Positions 52,440 to 61,203 are shown, numbered from the stretch's first letter. The stretch: 64,000 nucleotides of DNA from an uncultured Acidobacteriota bacterium (GCA_903873705.1 CAIQPK010000064.1:99993-163992), one strand, 5' to 3'. Notes: generated by a model not told the origin, from the sequence alone. Translations and numbers: made by a program.

Positions 52440-53423
52440 GTGCTGCGCCCCGCGATCCTCCTCCCCACGCTCCTTCTAGCCACCCTCGCTTCCTTCGGCT
52501 GCCACGCCCAGCAACCCGCCCCCGGCTCCCCGGTTCCGCCGGACGTCGCCCGTCGCGTTGAAGTCCTGCTCCGCCAGAAAGCCAACCTCCCGCCCGGAGC
52601 GATGATCTCCGTTGGCACACGCACGCCCAGCACCGTTGCGGGCTTCGATGAGATCGCCGTCAGCGTCTCCGACATGGAAGGCAAGAGCTCCCACCCCCTC
52701 ACTTTCCTGCTCTCCACCGACGGCAAGACCCTTGCCCAGTTCAACAAGTTCGACATCTCCGCCGACCCCAAGAAGATCGTCTCCGCCGAAGGCCGTCCCT
52801 CCCGCGGCGGCCCGTCCGACGCGCCCGTACTCATCGTCGGCTTCGACGACCTCGAGTGCCCCTACTGTGCCAAGCTGCACACCAACCTCTTCCCCGCTAT
52901 CACCGAGCGCTATAAAGACCAGGTCCGCATCGTCTACCGCGATTTCCCGCTCGACCAGCACCCCTGGGCCATGCACGCCGCCGTCGACGTCAACTGCCTC
53001 GCCGATCAGTCTGCCACCGGCTACTGGATCGCCGTCGACACCATCCACGCCCGCGCCGGCGACATCGGCACACCCGCCCCCGGCCCCGACGGCAAGGTCG
53101 GTGAGCGCAGCCTCGACGAAGCCAACAAGCAGCTCGACAAGCTCACCCGCGAGCAAGGCACCATGGAGAAGGTCGACCTCCCCAAACTCGACGCCTGCAT
53201 CGCCAGGCAGGACACCGTCGCCATCAAGGAATCCGTCAAACTCGGCACCGCGCTCAACGTCGACTCCACGCCTTCCCTCTTCATCAACGGCGACAAGATC
53301 GACGGCGCGCTACCCAACGCCTACATCTTCAAGATCATCGACCAGGCCCTCATCGCCGAAGGCAAAACCCCGCCTCCGCCCTATATTGACCCCGCAGCAA
53401 TCACACCACCACCCACAAAATAG
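52440..53423 (+). CDS. DsbA-like thioredoxin-fold lipoprotein
   Basis: 327 residues; GTG start at 52440. The lipobox SFGC (LLLATLASFGCHAQ) suggests a lipid anchor at Cys21. An N-terminal beta domain of about 100 residues (the one seen in many BdbD/DsbA-type fusions) precedes a DsbA-like domain with the active site CPYC (about 140-143, FDDLECPYCAKLHTNLFPAI) and the cis-Pro segment VDSTPSLFINGDKIDGALPN. It likely oxidises cysteines in exported proteins; LptD, whose cysteines need oxidation, is close upstream. The C-terminal tail is Pro-rich. Upstream at 52366-52395 is the repeated TTCACTATTCACT. Confidence 0.9.
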   Translation: MLRPAILLPTLLLATLASFGCHAQQPAPGSPVPPDVARRVEVLLRQKANLPPGAMISVGTRTPSTVAGFDEIAVSVSDMEGKSSHPLTFLLSTDGKTLAQFNKFDISADPKKIVSAEGRPSRGGPSDAPVLIVGFDDLECPYCAKLHTNLFPAITERYKDQVRIVYRDFPLDQHPWAMHAAVDVNCLADQSATGYWIAVDTIHARAGDIGTPAPGPDGKVGERSLDEANKQLDKLTREQGTMEKVDLPKLDACIARQDTVAIKESVKLGTALNVDSTPSLFINGDKIDGALPNAYIFKIIDQALIAEGKTPPPPYIDPAAITPPPTK

Positions 53424-53504
53424 TCACGGTCGCCAGTAGCACAATCCAGCAACGGCAACTCGCACCTAACAACTAACAACGGACATCGGACAACCGACAA
53501 CCCC

Positions 53505-53897
53505 ATGCGCCGCTCCGCCTACGTCTTCGCCCCGCTCCTCGCCTCCGCCGCCGTCGCGCTCTCCTCCGGCTGCCATCGCGCCGACCCCCAGCGCTGCGTC
53601 GACGAACACAACGTCGTCGTCGACCCTAAATTCTGCGAGAACCTCCCGCCCGGCGCCATCTCCTCTGGCACGCCCACCAACCACGGCGGCTACTACGGCA
53701 ACGGCGGCATCTTCATGCCGCACATGTACCGCAATTACTACGGCGGAGTCGGCGGCTACGCCCTCGGCAGCATCGTCAACGGCGGAAGCTTCACCCCCGT
53801 CCCCGGCCACAGCTACTCCACCGGCGGTCGCGGCATGAGCACCAGCGGCACATCCCGCGGCGGCTTCGGCAGCTCCTTCGGCGGAGGTGGAGAATAA
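53505..53897 (+). CDS. YgiB-like (DUF1190-type) lipoprotein
   Basis: 130 residues. The signal ends in the lipobox SSGC (VALSSGCHRADP). Three cysteines lie early in the mature part (GCHRADPQRCVDEHN, KFCENLPPG), then the chain becomes Gly/Tyr/Ser-rich and ends GTSRGGFGSSFGGGGE; the RGGFGS tail and the QRCVD stretch resemble YgiB/YjfM (DUF1190) proteins. Those are found next to YgiC/YjfC, as here. The stop TAA at 53895-53897 overlaps an ATG (TAATG), the start of a 5-codon copy of the downstream gene's beginning. The original operon joint is described under findings. Confidence 0.75.
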   Translation: MRRSAYVFAPLLASAAVALSSGCHRADPQRCVDEHNVVVDPKFCENLPPGAISSGTPTNHGGYYGNGGIFMPHMYRNYYGGVGGYALGSIVNGGSFTPVPGHSYSTGGRGMSTSGTSRGGFGSSFGGGGE

Positions 53898-54103
53898 TGC
53901 AACGCCTCAATGCATCCGCGTCTTTGCATCGGAATCACGAATCCGCGCCCGCGCTCTTCACTCGGGCCGGACTTTGCTTCTAGGTACCCCAAGGCTTTAG
54001 CCTTGGGTCTCACAGACCGTCTCAGGAGCGGGCTTTAGCCCCTGGGGTATGACTTCCATCGCGGTTGCACAGCAGCATCGGGAGAATAATGCAACGCCTC
54101 AAT
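53889..54103. repeat. 23-bp direct repeats flanking a 169-base insert with a GGCTTTAGCC-type repeat
   Basis: The 23 bases beginning GGAGAATAATGCAACGCC occur at 53889-53911 and at 54081-54103. Between them lie 169 bases, including the TACCCCAAGGCTTTAGCC palindrome (53984-54010) and the GGGCTTTAGCCCCTGGGG form (54030-54050). No gene is seen inside. Confidence 0.93.
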
Positions 54104-55282
54104 CTCACCCCGCGCCTCAACTGGCAGCAAACCGTCGAGCAGCAGGGCCTCACCTTCCACACCCCTGAAGCCCTCGCCCCCGGCGCGCGCCCCTACTGGG
54201 ATGAGTCCGCCTGCTACCAGTTCACCGCCGCGGAAATCGACACCCTCGAAGCCGCCGGCAACGAGCTCCAGACCATGTGCCTCGCCGCCGCGCAACACGT
54301 CATCGACGAAGCACGCTACGCCGAGCTCGAAATCCCCGCCGAAGCCGTCCCGCTCATCGAGTGGGCCTGGAACGAAGAGCCCCCCGCCCTCTACGGCCGC
54401 TTCGACATGCTCTACAACGGCACCGGCGCTCCCAAACTCCTTGAATACAACGCCGACACCCCCACCTCCCTCCTCGAAGCCGCCGTCATCCAGTGGTACT
54501 GGCTCAAAGACCTCGACCCGACCGCTTTTCCGGATGTAGACCAGTTCAACTCGCTCCACGAAAAGCTCATCGCCAAGTGGAAAGACATCGCGCCTTACCT
54601 CTCCAAGCCGGTCTACTTCGCCTCAGCCGACTACCCCGAAGACCTCCTCACCATCGCCTACCTCCGCGACACCGCCGAGCAGGCCGGCATCACCACCAAG
54701 CAACTCCTCATGGAAGAGATCGGCTGGAACGAGCCCCGCCAGTGCTTCGTCGACACCGACCCCCAGGAACTCGCCATCAAGTCCATCTTCAAGCTCTATC
54801 CGTGGGAGACGATGCTGGACGAGTCCTTCGCCACCGTCATGCTGCGCACCTACAAAGACATGCGCTGGATCGAGCCCATCTGGAAGACCCTGCTCTCCAA
54901 CAAAGGCATCCTCCCCATTCTCTGGGAGCTCTACCCCAACCACCCGCTGCTGCTCGAAGCCCACTTCGTCGGCGCCAACTCCGGCTGGACGCCCTCCCCC
55001 GGCTGGGTCCGCAAGCCCCTGCACTCGCGCGAGGGCGCCAACATCGTCATGGTCGGCCAGAACGGCGAAAAGCTCGAAACCCCCGGCCCCTACGACAACC
55101 GCCTCCTCATCGACCAACGCCTCGGCCCCGCCACCATCTTCCCCGACGGCATGAACCCCGGCCGCTGGCCCGTCGTCGGCCTTTGGATGATCGACCAGGA
55201 GTGCTGCGGCATGGGCATCCGCGAATCCGCCGGCCCCATCACGGACAACCTCAGCAGCTTCGTTCCCCACTTCTTCCGCTAA
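54089..55282 (+). CDS. Glutathionylspermidine synthase-family protein (YgiC/YjfC-like ATP-grasp)
   Basis: 397 residues from the ATG at 54089, with GGAG just 4 bases before it as part of a duplicated joint. The GSP synthase ATP-grasp family is indicated by ALYGRFDMLYNGTGAPKLLE, YNADTPTSLLEAAVIQWYWL, IGWNEPRQCFVDTDP, and the end part AHFVGANSGWTPSPGWVRKP, LHSREGANIVMVGQNGEKLE. The catalytic core without the amidase domain is the YgiC/YjfC type, whose substrate is not established; ligation of a peptide-like amine is likely. The YgiB-like gene upstream is its usual partner. Confidence 0.9.
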   Translation: MQRLNLTPRLNWQQTVEQQGLTFHTPEALAPGARPYWDESACYQFTAAEIDTLEAAGNELQTMCLAAAQHVIDEARYAELEIPAEAVPLIEWAWNEEPPALYGRFDMLYNGTGAPKLLEYNADTPTSLLEAAVIQWYWLKDLDPTAFPDVDQFNSLHEKLIAKWKDIAPYLSKPVYFASADYPEDLLTIAYLRDTAEQAGITTKQLLMEEIGWNEPRQCFVDTDPQELAIKSIFKLYPWETMLDESFATVMLRTYKDMRWIEPIWKTLLSNKGILPILWELYPNHPLLLEAHFVGANSGWTPSPGWVRKPLHSREGANIVMVGQNGEKLETPGPYDNRLLIDQRLGPATIFPDGMNPGRWPVVGLWMIDQECCGMGIRESAGPITDNLSSFVPHFFR

Positions 55283-55311
55283 GAACATCAACTCGCACAA
55301 TTTTGGAAACG

Positions 55312-55385
55312 GTCATCTCGACCGAAGCGCAGCGCAGTGGAGATATCTCCGCATTGCGCTGTTGCTGTTGCCGTTGCTTGTTCTA
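55312..55385. repeat. GTCATCTCGACCGAAGCG-type repeat followed by GTTGC hexamers
   Basis: A copy beginning GTCATCTCGACCGAAGCGCA leads into CTGTTGCTGTTGCCGTTGCT. It is followed by CTTCGCGAAACTTAGCC (CTTTGCG-type) and TTCACCACTCACTATTCACT. The 235-base gap up to the next gene has no ORF I can support. Confidence 0.8.
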
Positions 55386-55517
55386 CTTCGCGAAACTTAG
55401 CCAACTTCCCGAACGTTGCGCCAAGGTTGTTGCTCTTGCCCGATTCACCACTCACTATTCACTCCCTCCCATCTCCGCTAGACTGTCCTCACCACGATCT
55501 CCTTCCCCGAGGCAGCC

Positions 55518-56258
55518 ATGACGACCTCCGCCGTCCCCATGCCCGCATCGCGCCCGCTCCCCGGCCGCCGCTACGACCGCGTCTTCTTCCCCATCTTCAC
55601 CGCGCTCTTCCTCATCACGGTCCTTATCGGATTTTCACGCACCTACTACGCCGCCGGCCTCATCCACGCACCGCTGCCTAACCGTCTCATCCACATCCAC
55701 GCCATCGTCTTCAGTTCGTGGCTGCTCATGCTCATCGCGCAAACCGGCCTCGTCTCCGCCCGCCGCGTCGACATCCACAAGAAGCTCGGCATCCTCGGCT
55801 TCGGCATCGCCAGCCTGATGGTTATCCTCGGCCTCCTCGCCTCACGTGATTCCATGCTCCGCGGCTTCGCGCCCCCGGGTCTCACCCCGCAAATCTTCTT
55901 CGTCGTCCCCGTCACCGACATGTTCGTCTTCGCGACGCTCATCTACTTCGCCTGGGCCCTCCGCTCCAACAGCGCCGCCCACAAACGCCTCATCATGATC
56001 GCTAACATCGGCATCATCGACGCCGCCGTCGACCGCTGGCCCTTCGCCTTCATCCAGCACGGCTCGCCCCAGTACGCCAACCTCTGCATCGACGCTTTCC
56101 TCCTGCTCATCATCGCTTACGACCTCTGGTCAACCCACAAGGTCCACCGCGCCACCATCTGGGGAGGCCTCCTCGTCCTTATCGTCCAGCAACTCCGCAT
56201 CCCCCTCGCCTTCACCGCCCCCTGGCAACACTTCGCCAACACCGTCCTCGGCAAGTAA
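55518..56258 (+). CDS. Six-segment membrane protein of unknown function
   Basis: 246 residues with about six membrane segments: IFTALFLITVLIGFS, HIHAIVFSSWLLMLIAQ, LGILGFGIASLMVILGLLA, FFVVPVTDMFVFATLIYFAW, IMIANIGIIDAAV, and GGLLVLIVQQLRIP. The paired His in HIHA and the His at KKLGI-type loops could bind heme, as in cytochrome b561/DUF2306-like proteins, but this is inference. It runs in the same direction as the paralogue array 70 bases downstream. Confidence 0.75.
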   Translation: MTTSAVPMPASRPLPGRRYDRVFFPIFTALFLITVLIGFSRTYYAAGLIHAPLPNRLIHIHAIVFSSWLLMLIAQTGLVSARRVDIHKKLGILGFGIASLMVILGLLASRDSMLRGFAPPGLTPQIFFVVPVTDMFVFATLIYFAWALRSNSAAHKRLIMIANIGIIDAAVDRWPFAFIQHGSPQYANLCIDAFLLLIIAYDLWSTHKVHRATIWGGLLVLIVQQLRIPLAFTAPWQHFANTVLGK

Positions 56259-56328
56259 CAGAGCGTCCATCCGCTAAACTCCAGAGCAGGGCCCCGTTCC
56301 ACAACCTGCTGACGGAGAACCGCGCACC

Positions 56329-57096
56329 ATGCTCGACGTGCATCCGCCCCACCACTCCCCTCATGGCTGGCGCGACTTCATCATCCACATCGCCACCATC
56401 GTCGTCGGCCTGCTCATCGCCATCGGCCTCGAACAAACCGTCGAATTCTTCCACCACCGCGAACAGGCCAGCCACGCCCGCGAAGCGCTCGCACAGGAAA
56501 TCGAATATAACCGCAACGTCGCCAGGCGCGACCTCTACACTCTGCGCATGCACGAGGACTATCTCTTCGCCGACCTCCAGGTCATCGCCCGCGCCCGAGC
56601 CCACCAGCTCCATCCCACTGACCGCATCGTTACCTGGCACCCCGCCTTTGTTTTCGTCGAAGCGTCATGGAAAACCGCCCGCGAAAGCACGGCCACAGCA
56701 TACTTCGCCACCAACGAGCTGCGCCGCTATGACGCCGCCTACTCGCTCCAGGACTTCTTCAATACCGGCCTCATCACGGCCCAGAACACGATGCTCCGCA
56801 CCGCCACCGTCTTCTACGACTCCGCCGCCGACCGCTTCAACTACCAGAAGGTCGGCCCCGACGATAACATGATCGCCGCCGGAAGCTCCACCGGCGCGGC
56901 CGCCCATGCCGCCTTCGAAAATCAGGCCCCCGGCCCAGACAAGGTCGCGCGCCTCACGCCCGCGCAGCTCGATCGTCTGCAGCAGGCCATCCAGCAAGGC
57001 ATCTTCGATGATGAGCAACTCATCGGCGTCTGCCAGGGCCTCCCTTCTGTTTATGACGACATCGCCAGCGGACACGATACGCGCGGGCTATTCTAA
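56329..57096 (+). CDS. Paralogue array member 1: HPPHH-motif membrane-anchored orphan
   Basis: 255 residues. The start MLDVHPPHHSPHGWRDF is followed by the membrane segment IIHIATIVVGLLIAIGLEQ and TVEFFHHRE; this 45-residue block is shared by the next three genes. A helical, charged, soluble domain follows (EALAQEIEYNRNVARRDLYT) with the second shared motif SWKTARESTATAYFATNELR and YSLQDFFN. The His-rich N-terminus could bind a metal or heme on one side of the membrane, with HH on the other. Family not recognised. The ribosome binding site GGAG is 11 bases before the ATG. The first of a rightward set with short gaps. Confidence 0.85.
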   Translation: MLDVHPPHHSPHGWRDFIIHIATIVVGLLIAIGLEQTVEFFHHREQASHAREALAQEIEYNRNVARRDLYTLRMHEDYLFADLQVIARARAHQLHPTDRIVTWHPAFVFVEASWKTARESTATAYFATNELRRYDAAYSLQDFFNTGLITAQNTMLRTATVFYDSAADRFNYQKVGPDDNMIAAGSSTGAAAHAAFENQAPGPDKVARLTPAQLDRLQQAIQQGIFDDEQLIGVCQGLPSVYDDIASGHDTRGLF

Positions 57097-57114
57097 CCAA
57101 GCCAAAGGATCCCC

Positions 57115-57867
57115 ATGCTTGACGTCCATCCGCCCCACCACACCCCCCACGGCTGGAGAGACTTCTTCATCCACATCGCCACCATCTCTGTTGGCCTGCT
57201 GATCGCCATTGGCCTTGAGCAGACAGTGGAGGCGATCCATCATCATCACCAGCGTGTGGAGCTGGAACACGATCTGCGTCTCGAAACGGAAAAGAACGTC
57301 GGCCTTTACAAGCTCGATTACACCTTCTTCGACCTCAAAGCAGCACACTTCATCGGCCTGCAACACTACGTGGATGCGCTGCGCAGGAAAGAACCCCAGT
57401 CGACCCTGAGCAAAATACCGTTGCCCCCCGGTCCGGTCAACGACCTCTTCTGGGGTCCCGGTTCTTCAGCGTGGGAGACGGCAAAGGAAAGCTCGCTGCT
57501 GGAATTGCTGCCGCCAGATGAAGCGGCGATGTATCACGATCTCTATTTTCAGCACGAAACCGTCAACCGCTACGCCGAATACTACTTCCGGGCCGAGGCG
57601 CAACGGCGCCGGTTTGAATCCCGCTTCCAAAGCCTTACCACGCCGGTAAAATCCGGGGAAACGCTCGAACCTATGGGCCCGGACGATCTCAAGCAGTACT
57701 CCGCGCTGGTCGTCGACGCCCTGGACGCCCTGAACGAATGCCGCTTCCTTACCGACCTGGACAGCAGCGCATCAGATGCGGTTCTCGCCGGAGCGAAAAG
57801 CCCGGATGAAGTCGAGCGTGCCGCAGCCAACGCGCAGCATCTCGGCAACCCACCAAAGCCCAAATAG
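57115..57867 (+). CDS. Paralogue array member 2: HPPHH-motif membrane-anchored orphan
   Basis: 250 residues. The N-terminal block MLDVHPPHHTPHGWRDFFIH, then TISVGLLIAIGLEQTVEA and IHHHHQRVE is nearly the same as in member 1. The soluble domain has diverged strongly but keeps SAWETAKESSLLELLPPDEA and MYHDLYFQHETVNRY. Third codon positions are less C-rich than in the other members, which suggests a different history or relaxed selection. It starts 18 bases after member 1 and ends 20 before member 3. Confidence 0.85.
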   Translation: MLDVHPPHHTPHGWRDFFIHIATISVGLLIAIGLEQTVEAIHHHHQRVELEHDLRLETEKNVGLYKLDYTFFDLKAAHFIGLQHYVDALRRKEPQSTLSKIPLPPGPVNDLFWGPGSSAWETAKESSLLELLPPDEAAMYHDLYFQHETVNRYAEYYFRAEAQRRRFESRFQSLTTPVKSGETLEPMGPDDLKQYSALVVDALDALNECRFLTDLDSSASDAVLAGAKSPDEVERAAANAQHLGNPPKPK

Positions 57868-57887
57868 CCACTGAAGTCGGAGACCCC

Positions 57888-58664
57888 ATGCTCGACGTGC
57901 ACCCCCCTCACCACGCCGCCAACACCTTCCGCGACTTCCTCATCCACATCGCCACCATCGTCGTCGGCCTGCTCATCGCGGTCGGCCTGGAGCAGTCAGT
58001 CGAGTTCCTCCACCACCGCCACGAAGTAGCCGAGACCCGCGAAGCCCTCCACGCGGAGCGCGAAGCCAACCTCGCCGCCTACGCCCGCAGCGTAGCCGAA
58101 TTCCATCGCCAGAGCGCCTCGCTGGTCAATAACCTCACGGTACTCCACTACCTCCAGCAACATCCCGGCACCACCAAAGCCCAACTACCCGGCATCCTCG
58201 TCTGGCACGCCATCCGCGTCAACTTCTCCGAGTCCGCATGGCGCACCGCGCAGCAGAGCAACGTCACCGCGCTCATGCCGCAGGACGAAGTCCGCACCTA
58301 CGCCCAGCTCTACGACCGCATCGACAGCGTCAACAAGACCTTCGACGTCATCTGGCCGCCGCTCGTCCAGGCCCGCCTCTACGGCATCCTCGACGCCGAT
58401 CCCACCCACCTCAACTCCGCCGAAATCGCCCAGGAAATCGACCTCACCAACTCCGTCCTGCTCGCCACCTTCACCCAGGCCGCTGCCCTCGTCCAGCTGA
58501 GCGGCGCCGATCCCGGCTTCACTCCCACCGTCGGCCGCGACGACCTCAACAGCGCCATGCACGCCACCGAAATCGAAAACGACCCCACCTTCGCCGCAGC
58601 CATCGCCGCCACCAATCAGCGCCTGCCCGCCGACGCCCAGCTCCCCATACCCGCCGCAAAGTAG
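57888..58664 (+). CDS. Paralogue array member 3: HPPHH-motif membrane-anchored orphan
   Basis: 258 residues. The block MLDVHPPHHAANTFRDFLIH, then TIVVGLLIAVGLEQSVEF and LHHRHEVAE, with TFRD in place of GWRD. The helical domain has SAWRTAQQSNVTALMPQDEV and YAQLYDRIDSVNKTFDV. Compared with member 1 the soluble part has almost no other conserved stretch, which fits one common scaffold with variable specificity. Confidence 0.85.
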   Translation: MLDVHPPHHAANTFRDFLIHIATIVVGLLIAVGLEQSVEFLHHRHEVAETREALHAEREANLAAYARSVAEFHRQSASLVNNLTVLHYLQQHPGTTKAQLPGILVWHAIRVNFSESAWRTAQQSNVTALMPQDEVRTYAQLYDRIDSVNKTFDVIWPPLVQARLYGILDADPTHLNSAEIAQEIDLTNSVLLATFTQAAALVQLSGADPGFTPTVGRDDLNSAMHATEIENDPTFAAAIAATNQRLPADAQLPIPAAK

Positions 58665-58726
58665 TCCGCCTCTCAGCCTCAGCGCGGTGTGGGAAGATAA
58701 CCTAAACCCGTTCGCCGGAGCCACAC

Positions 58727-59356
58727 ATGCTCGACGTCCATCCTCCGCACCACGCCCCCAGCGGCTGGCGCGACTTCCTCATCCACATCGGCACCATCGC
58801 TGTCGGCCTGCTCATCGCCATCGGCTTCGAACAAACGGTCGAGTTCTTCCACCACCGCCATCTGCGCCACCAGGCTGAAGAAAATCTCCACGCCGAAATG
58901 CGCGACAACCGCCTCATCCTCGCGCGCGACGAAGCCCAGCTCCAGGCCGCCATCAGGCAGTTCAAAAAGAACCTCGCCATCCTCGCCGCCCTCCGGGCCC
59001 ACACCACCCCACCCGGCGAACTCGCCTTCAACTGGTACTGGAGCAGCATGCAATCCGCCGGGCTCAACACCGCCCGCGACACCGGCGCACTCGCCCTCAT
59101 GCCCTACGACGCCGCCCAGGAGTTTTCCGTCGTCTACGGCCAGCAGGACATCGTCAATCGCCAGGCCCTGGCCTATATCGACGACATCTATCGCATCAGC
59201 GCGCCCCTCGAAGGCCGCAAAGCCGCTGACCTCCAGCCCGCCGAGCTCGACGCCATGACCGCCCTCACCCAGCAAACACTCTCCGATATCGAGCACCTCC
59301 ACGACCTCTGCACCAACCTCGACGCCATCTACGCCCGCACCGCCGGACAACTTTAG
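58727..59356 (+). CDS. Paralogue array member 4: short HPPHH-motif membrane-anchored orphan
   Basis: 209 residues, the shortest. MLDVHPPHHAPSGWRDFLIH, then GTIAVGLLIAIGFEQTVEF and FHHRHLRHQ. The second motif is weaker: GLNTARDTGALALMPYDAAQ and YGQQDIVNRQ; the Trp is replaced by Leu and the C-terminal part after LEGRKAADLQPAELDAMTAL is truncated relative to the others. It lies 62 bases after member 3 and is followed by two strong hairpins. Confidence 0.84.
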   Translation: MLDVHPPHHAPSGWRDFLIHIGTIAVGLLIAIGFEQTVEFFHHRHLRHQAEENLHAEMRDNRLILARDEAQLQAAIRQFKKNLAILAALRAHTTPPGELAFNWYWSSMQSAGLNTARDTGALALMPYDAAQEFSVVYGQQDIVNRQALAYIDDIYRISAPLEGRKAADLQPAELDAMTALTQQTLSDIEHLHDLCTNLDAIYARTAGQL

Positions 59357-59370
59357 CCAGCACGCGACAA

Positions 59371-59427
59371 GGTACCCGTCACAAAGCCGGGTACCCCGTT
59401 CATGACGGGTCCATCGTCATGAACGGG
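59371..59427. promoter_or_regulatory. Two adjacent hairpins in the leader of serA
   Basis: GGTACCCG (59371-59378) pairs with CGGGTACC (59388-59395). Directly after, CCCGTTCATGACG (59395-59407) pairs with CGTCATGAACGGG (59415-59427). Neither is followed by a T run, so simple termination is not expected. They lie 124 bases before the serA start. Confidence 0.6.
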
Positions 59428-59550
59428 CGGCCACAACCGCCCACGGACACCCCCCGCACTTCCGTCCCAAAATCGCCCACCCCAAGCTTTCAGGAAACCC
59501 CGACCGTCTACACTGGAAGCTCTGCGCTTAATCCAAGCCTCGGAGCCGCC

Positions 59551-61203
59551 TTGAAGATTGTCCTCGCCGAAAAAGTCTCGCCCGCCACGCTCGCCATCCT
59601 GCAAAAGGAACCCGGCTGGAACGTCGTCACCGCCGACCAGATTCCCGCCGGCGGCCTCCCCGCCGAGCTAGCCGACGCTGACGCCCTCATCGTCCGCTCC
59701 GCCGTCCAGGCCGATGCAACACTCCTCGCCTCGGCTCCCAAACTCCGCATCATCGGCCGCGCCGGCGTAGGCGTCGACAACATCGACGCAGCCGAAGCCA
59801 CCCGCCGCGGCATCGTCGTCATGAACACCCCCGGCGCCAACGCCGTCGCCGTCGCCGAGCTCACCCTCGGCCTCATGATCGCCATGGCCCGCGCCATCCC
59901 CCGCGCCAACGCCAGCATGCATGCCGCCAAGTGGGACAAGAAGTCCCTTCAAGGCTCCGAACTCCGCGGCAAAACCCTCGGCATCGTCGGCTGCGGCCGC
60001 ATCGGCCTTGAAGTCGCCCGCCGCGCCCGCGCCTTCGGCATGAATCTCATCGGCTACGACCCCTTTATCGCCCCGGTCATCGCCCGCGAAAACAACATCA
60101 CCCTCGTCCCCATCGACGAGATTTTCTCCAGCTCCGACTTCCTCTCGCTCCACGTTGGCCTCACGCCGCAAACCGAAGGCCTCATCAACAAGCACTCGCT
60201 CGCCATCATGAAGAAGGGTGTCCGCATCATCAACTGCGCCCGCGGCGAACTCATCGTCGACGAAGCCCTCGCCGAAGCCATCAAGACCGGCCACGTCGCC
60301 GGCGCCGCACTCGACGTCTTCCGCGCCGAGCCGCTTAAAGACTCCCCCTACTTCGAACTTGAGAACGTCTTTCTCTCGCCCCACATCGGCGGCTCCACCG
60401 ACGAAGCCCAGGAAGCCATCGGCATCCAGCTCGCCAACCAGGTTCGCGACTTCCTCAAGCTCGGCGTCGTGCAGAACGCCGTCAACGTCGCCTCGCTCTC
60501 TGAAGAGGAGTACGCCGAAGTCTCGCCCTACATCGAGATGGCCGACCGCCTCGGACAGCTCATGGGCCACGCCGCCGCCTCAGCCCAGACCGCCGGCAAC
60601 ATCGAAAGCATCTCGCTGACCTACAACGGCCGCCTCGCGCAGTTGAAGACCGACCTCATCCGCAACGCCGCCATCTCCGGCGTGCTCCACGGCGCCGACG
60701 GCATCAACCGCATCAACGCCGCCGCAGCCGCGGCCGAGCGCGGCATCCGCATCCAGGAAGACAAGCGCGAGCACATCACCGGCGGCACCGGCGCCACCCT
60801 CAAGCTCGCCATCCACTGGACACGCAAGAACGATGGCACCGCCGAGCAGGGCGACTGGGTCGGCAGCGCCACGGTCCTCCACGGCCAGTCACCACGCCTG
60901 CTCAGCTACGATGGCATCGACATCGAAGCCGAGCTCTCCGGCACCCTCGCCATCATCCGCAACCAGGACGTCCCCGGCGTCATCGGCCGCATCGGCACCA
61001 TCCTCGGCGAGCACAAACTCAACATCGGCAACTTCGCCCTCGGCCGCAACCGCACGCCGAAAGCAGGGGCCGCCCAGGCACTCGCCGTCATCCAGCTCGA
61101 TGTCCCTGCCGAAGCGCAGGCAGCACTCACCTCCGCTATCGCCGACCTCCGCAGCGTCGAAGCCATAAACAGCGTCCGCCTCGTCGACTTGGGCAAGCTC
61201 TAA
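59551..61203 (+). CDS. serA: D-3-phosphoglycerate dehydrogenase
   Basis: 550 residues from the TTG at 59551, which has GGAG 6 bases upstream; an in-frame ATG at 59419 would add 44 low-complexity residues that overlap the hairpins. It catalyses the first step of serine synthesis (3-phosphoglycerate to 3-phosphohydroxypyruvate). The NAD site is TLGIVGCGRIGLEVARRAR; catalytic parts are INCARGELIVDEALAEAIK and FLSPHIGGSTDEAQ (His-Glu pair). The C-terminus has the ASB-type intervening domain and an ACT domain (GTLAIIRNQDVPGVIGRIGT), the long form with about 530 residues. Confidence 0.95.
   Translation: MKIVLAEKVSPATLAILQKEPGWNVVTADQIPAGGLPAELADADALIVRSAVQADATLLASAPKLRIIGRAGVGVDNIDAAEATRRGIVVMNTPGANAVAVAELTLGLMIAMARAIPRANASMHAAKWDKKSLQGSELRGKTLGIVGCGRIGLEVARRARAFGMNLIGYDPFIAPVIARENNITLVPIDEIFSSSDFLSLHVGLTPQTEGLINKHSLAIMKKGVRIINCARGELIVDEALAEAIKTGHVAGAALDVFRAEPLKDSPYFELENVFLSPHIGGSTDEAQEAIGIQLANQVRDFLKLGVVQNAVNVASLSEEEYAEVSPYIEMADRLGQLMGHAAASAQTAGNIESISLTYNGRLAQLKTDLIRNAAISGVLHGADGINRINAAAAAAERGIRIQEDKREHITGGTGATLKLAIHWTRKNDGTAEQGDWVGSATVLHGQSPRLLSYDGIDIEAELSGTLAIIRNQDVPGVIGRIGTILGEHKLNIGNFALGRNRTPKAGAAQALAVIQLDVPAEAQAALTSAIADLRSVEAINSVRLVDLGKL

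Noticed and set aside
59419..59550. ATG start of serA at 59419
   Set aside because: It would add 44 low-complexity residues, lies inside the second hairpin, and lacks a ribosome binding site. TTG 59551 has GGAG and gives the usual N-terminus.
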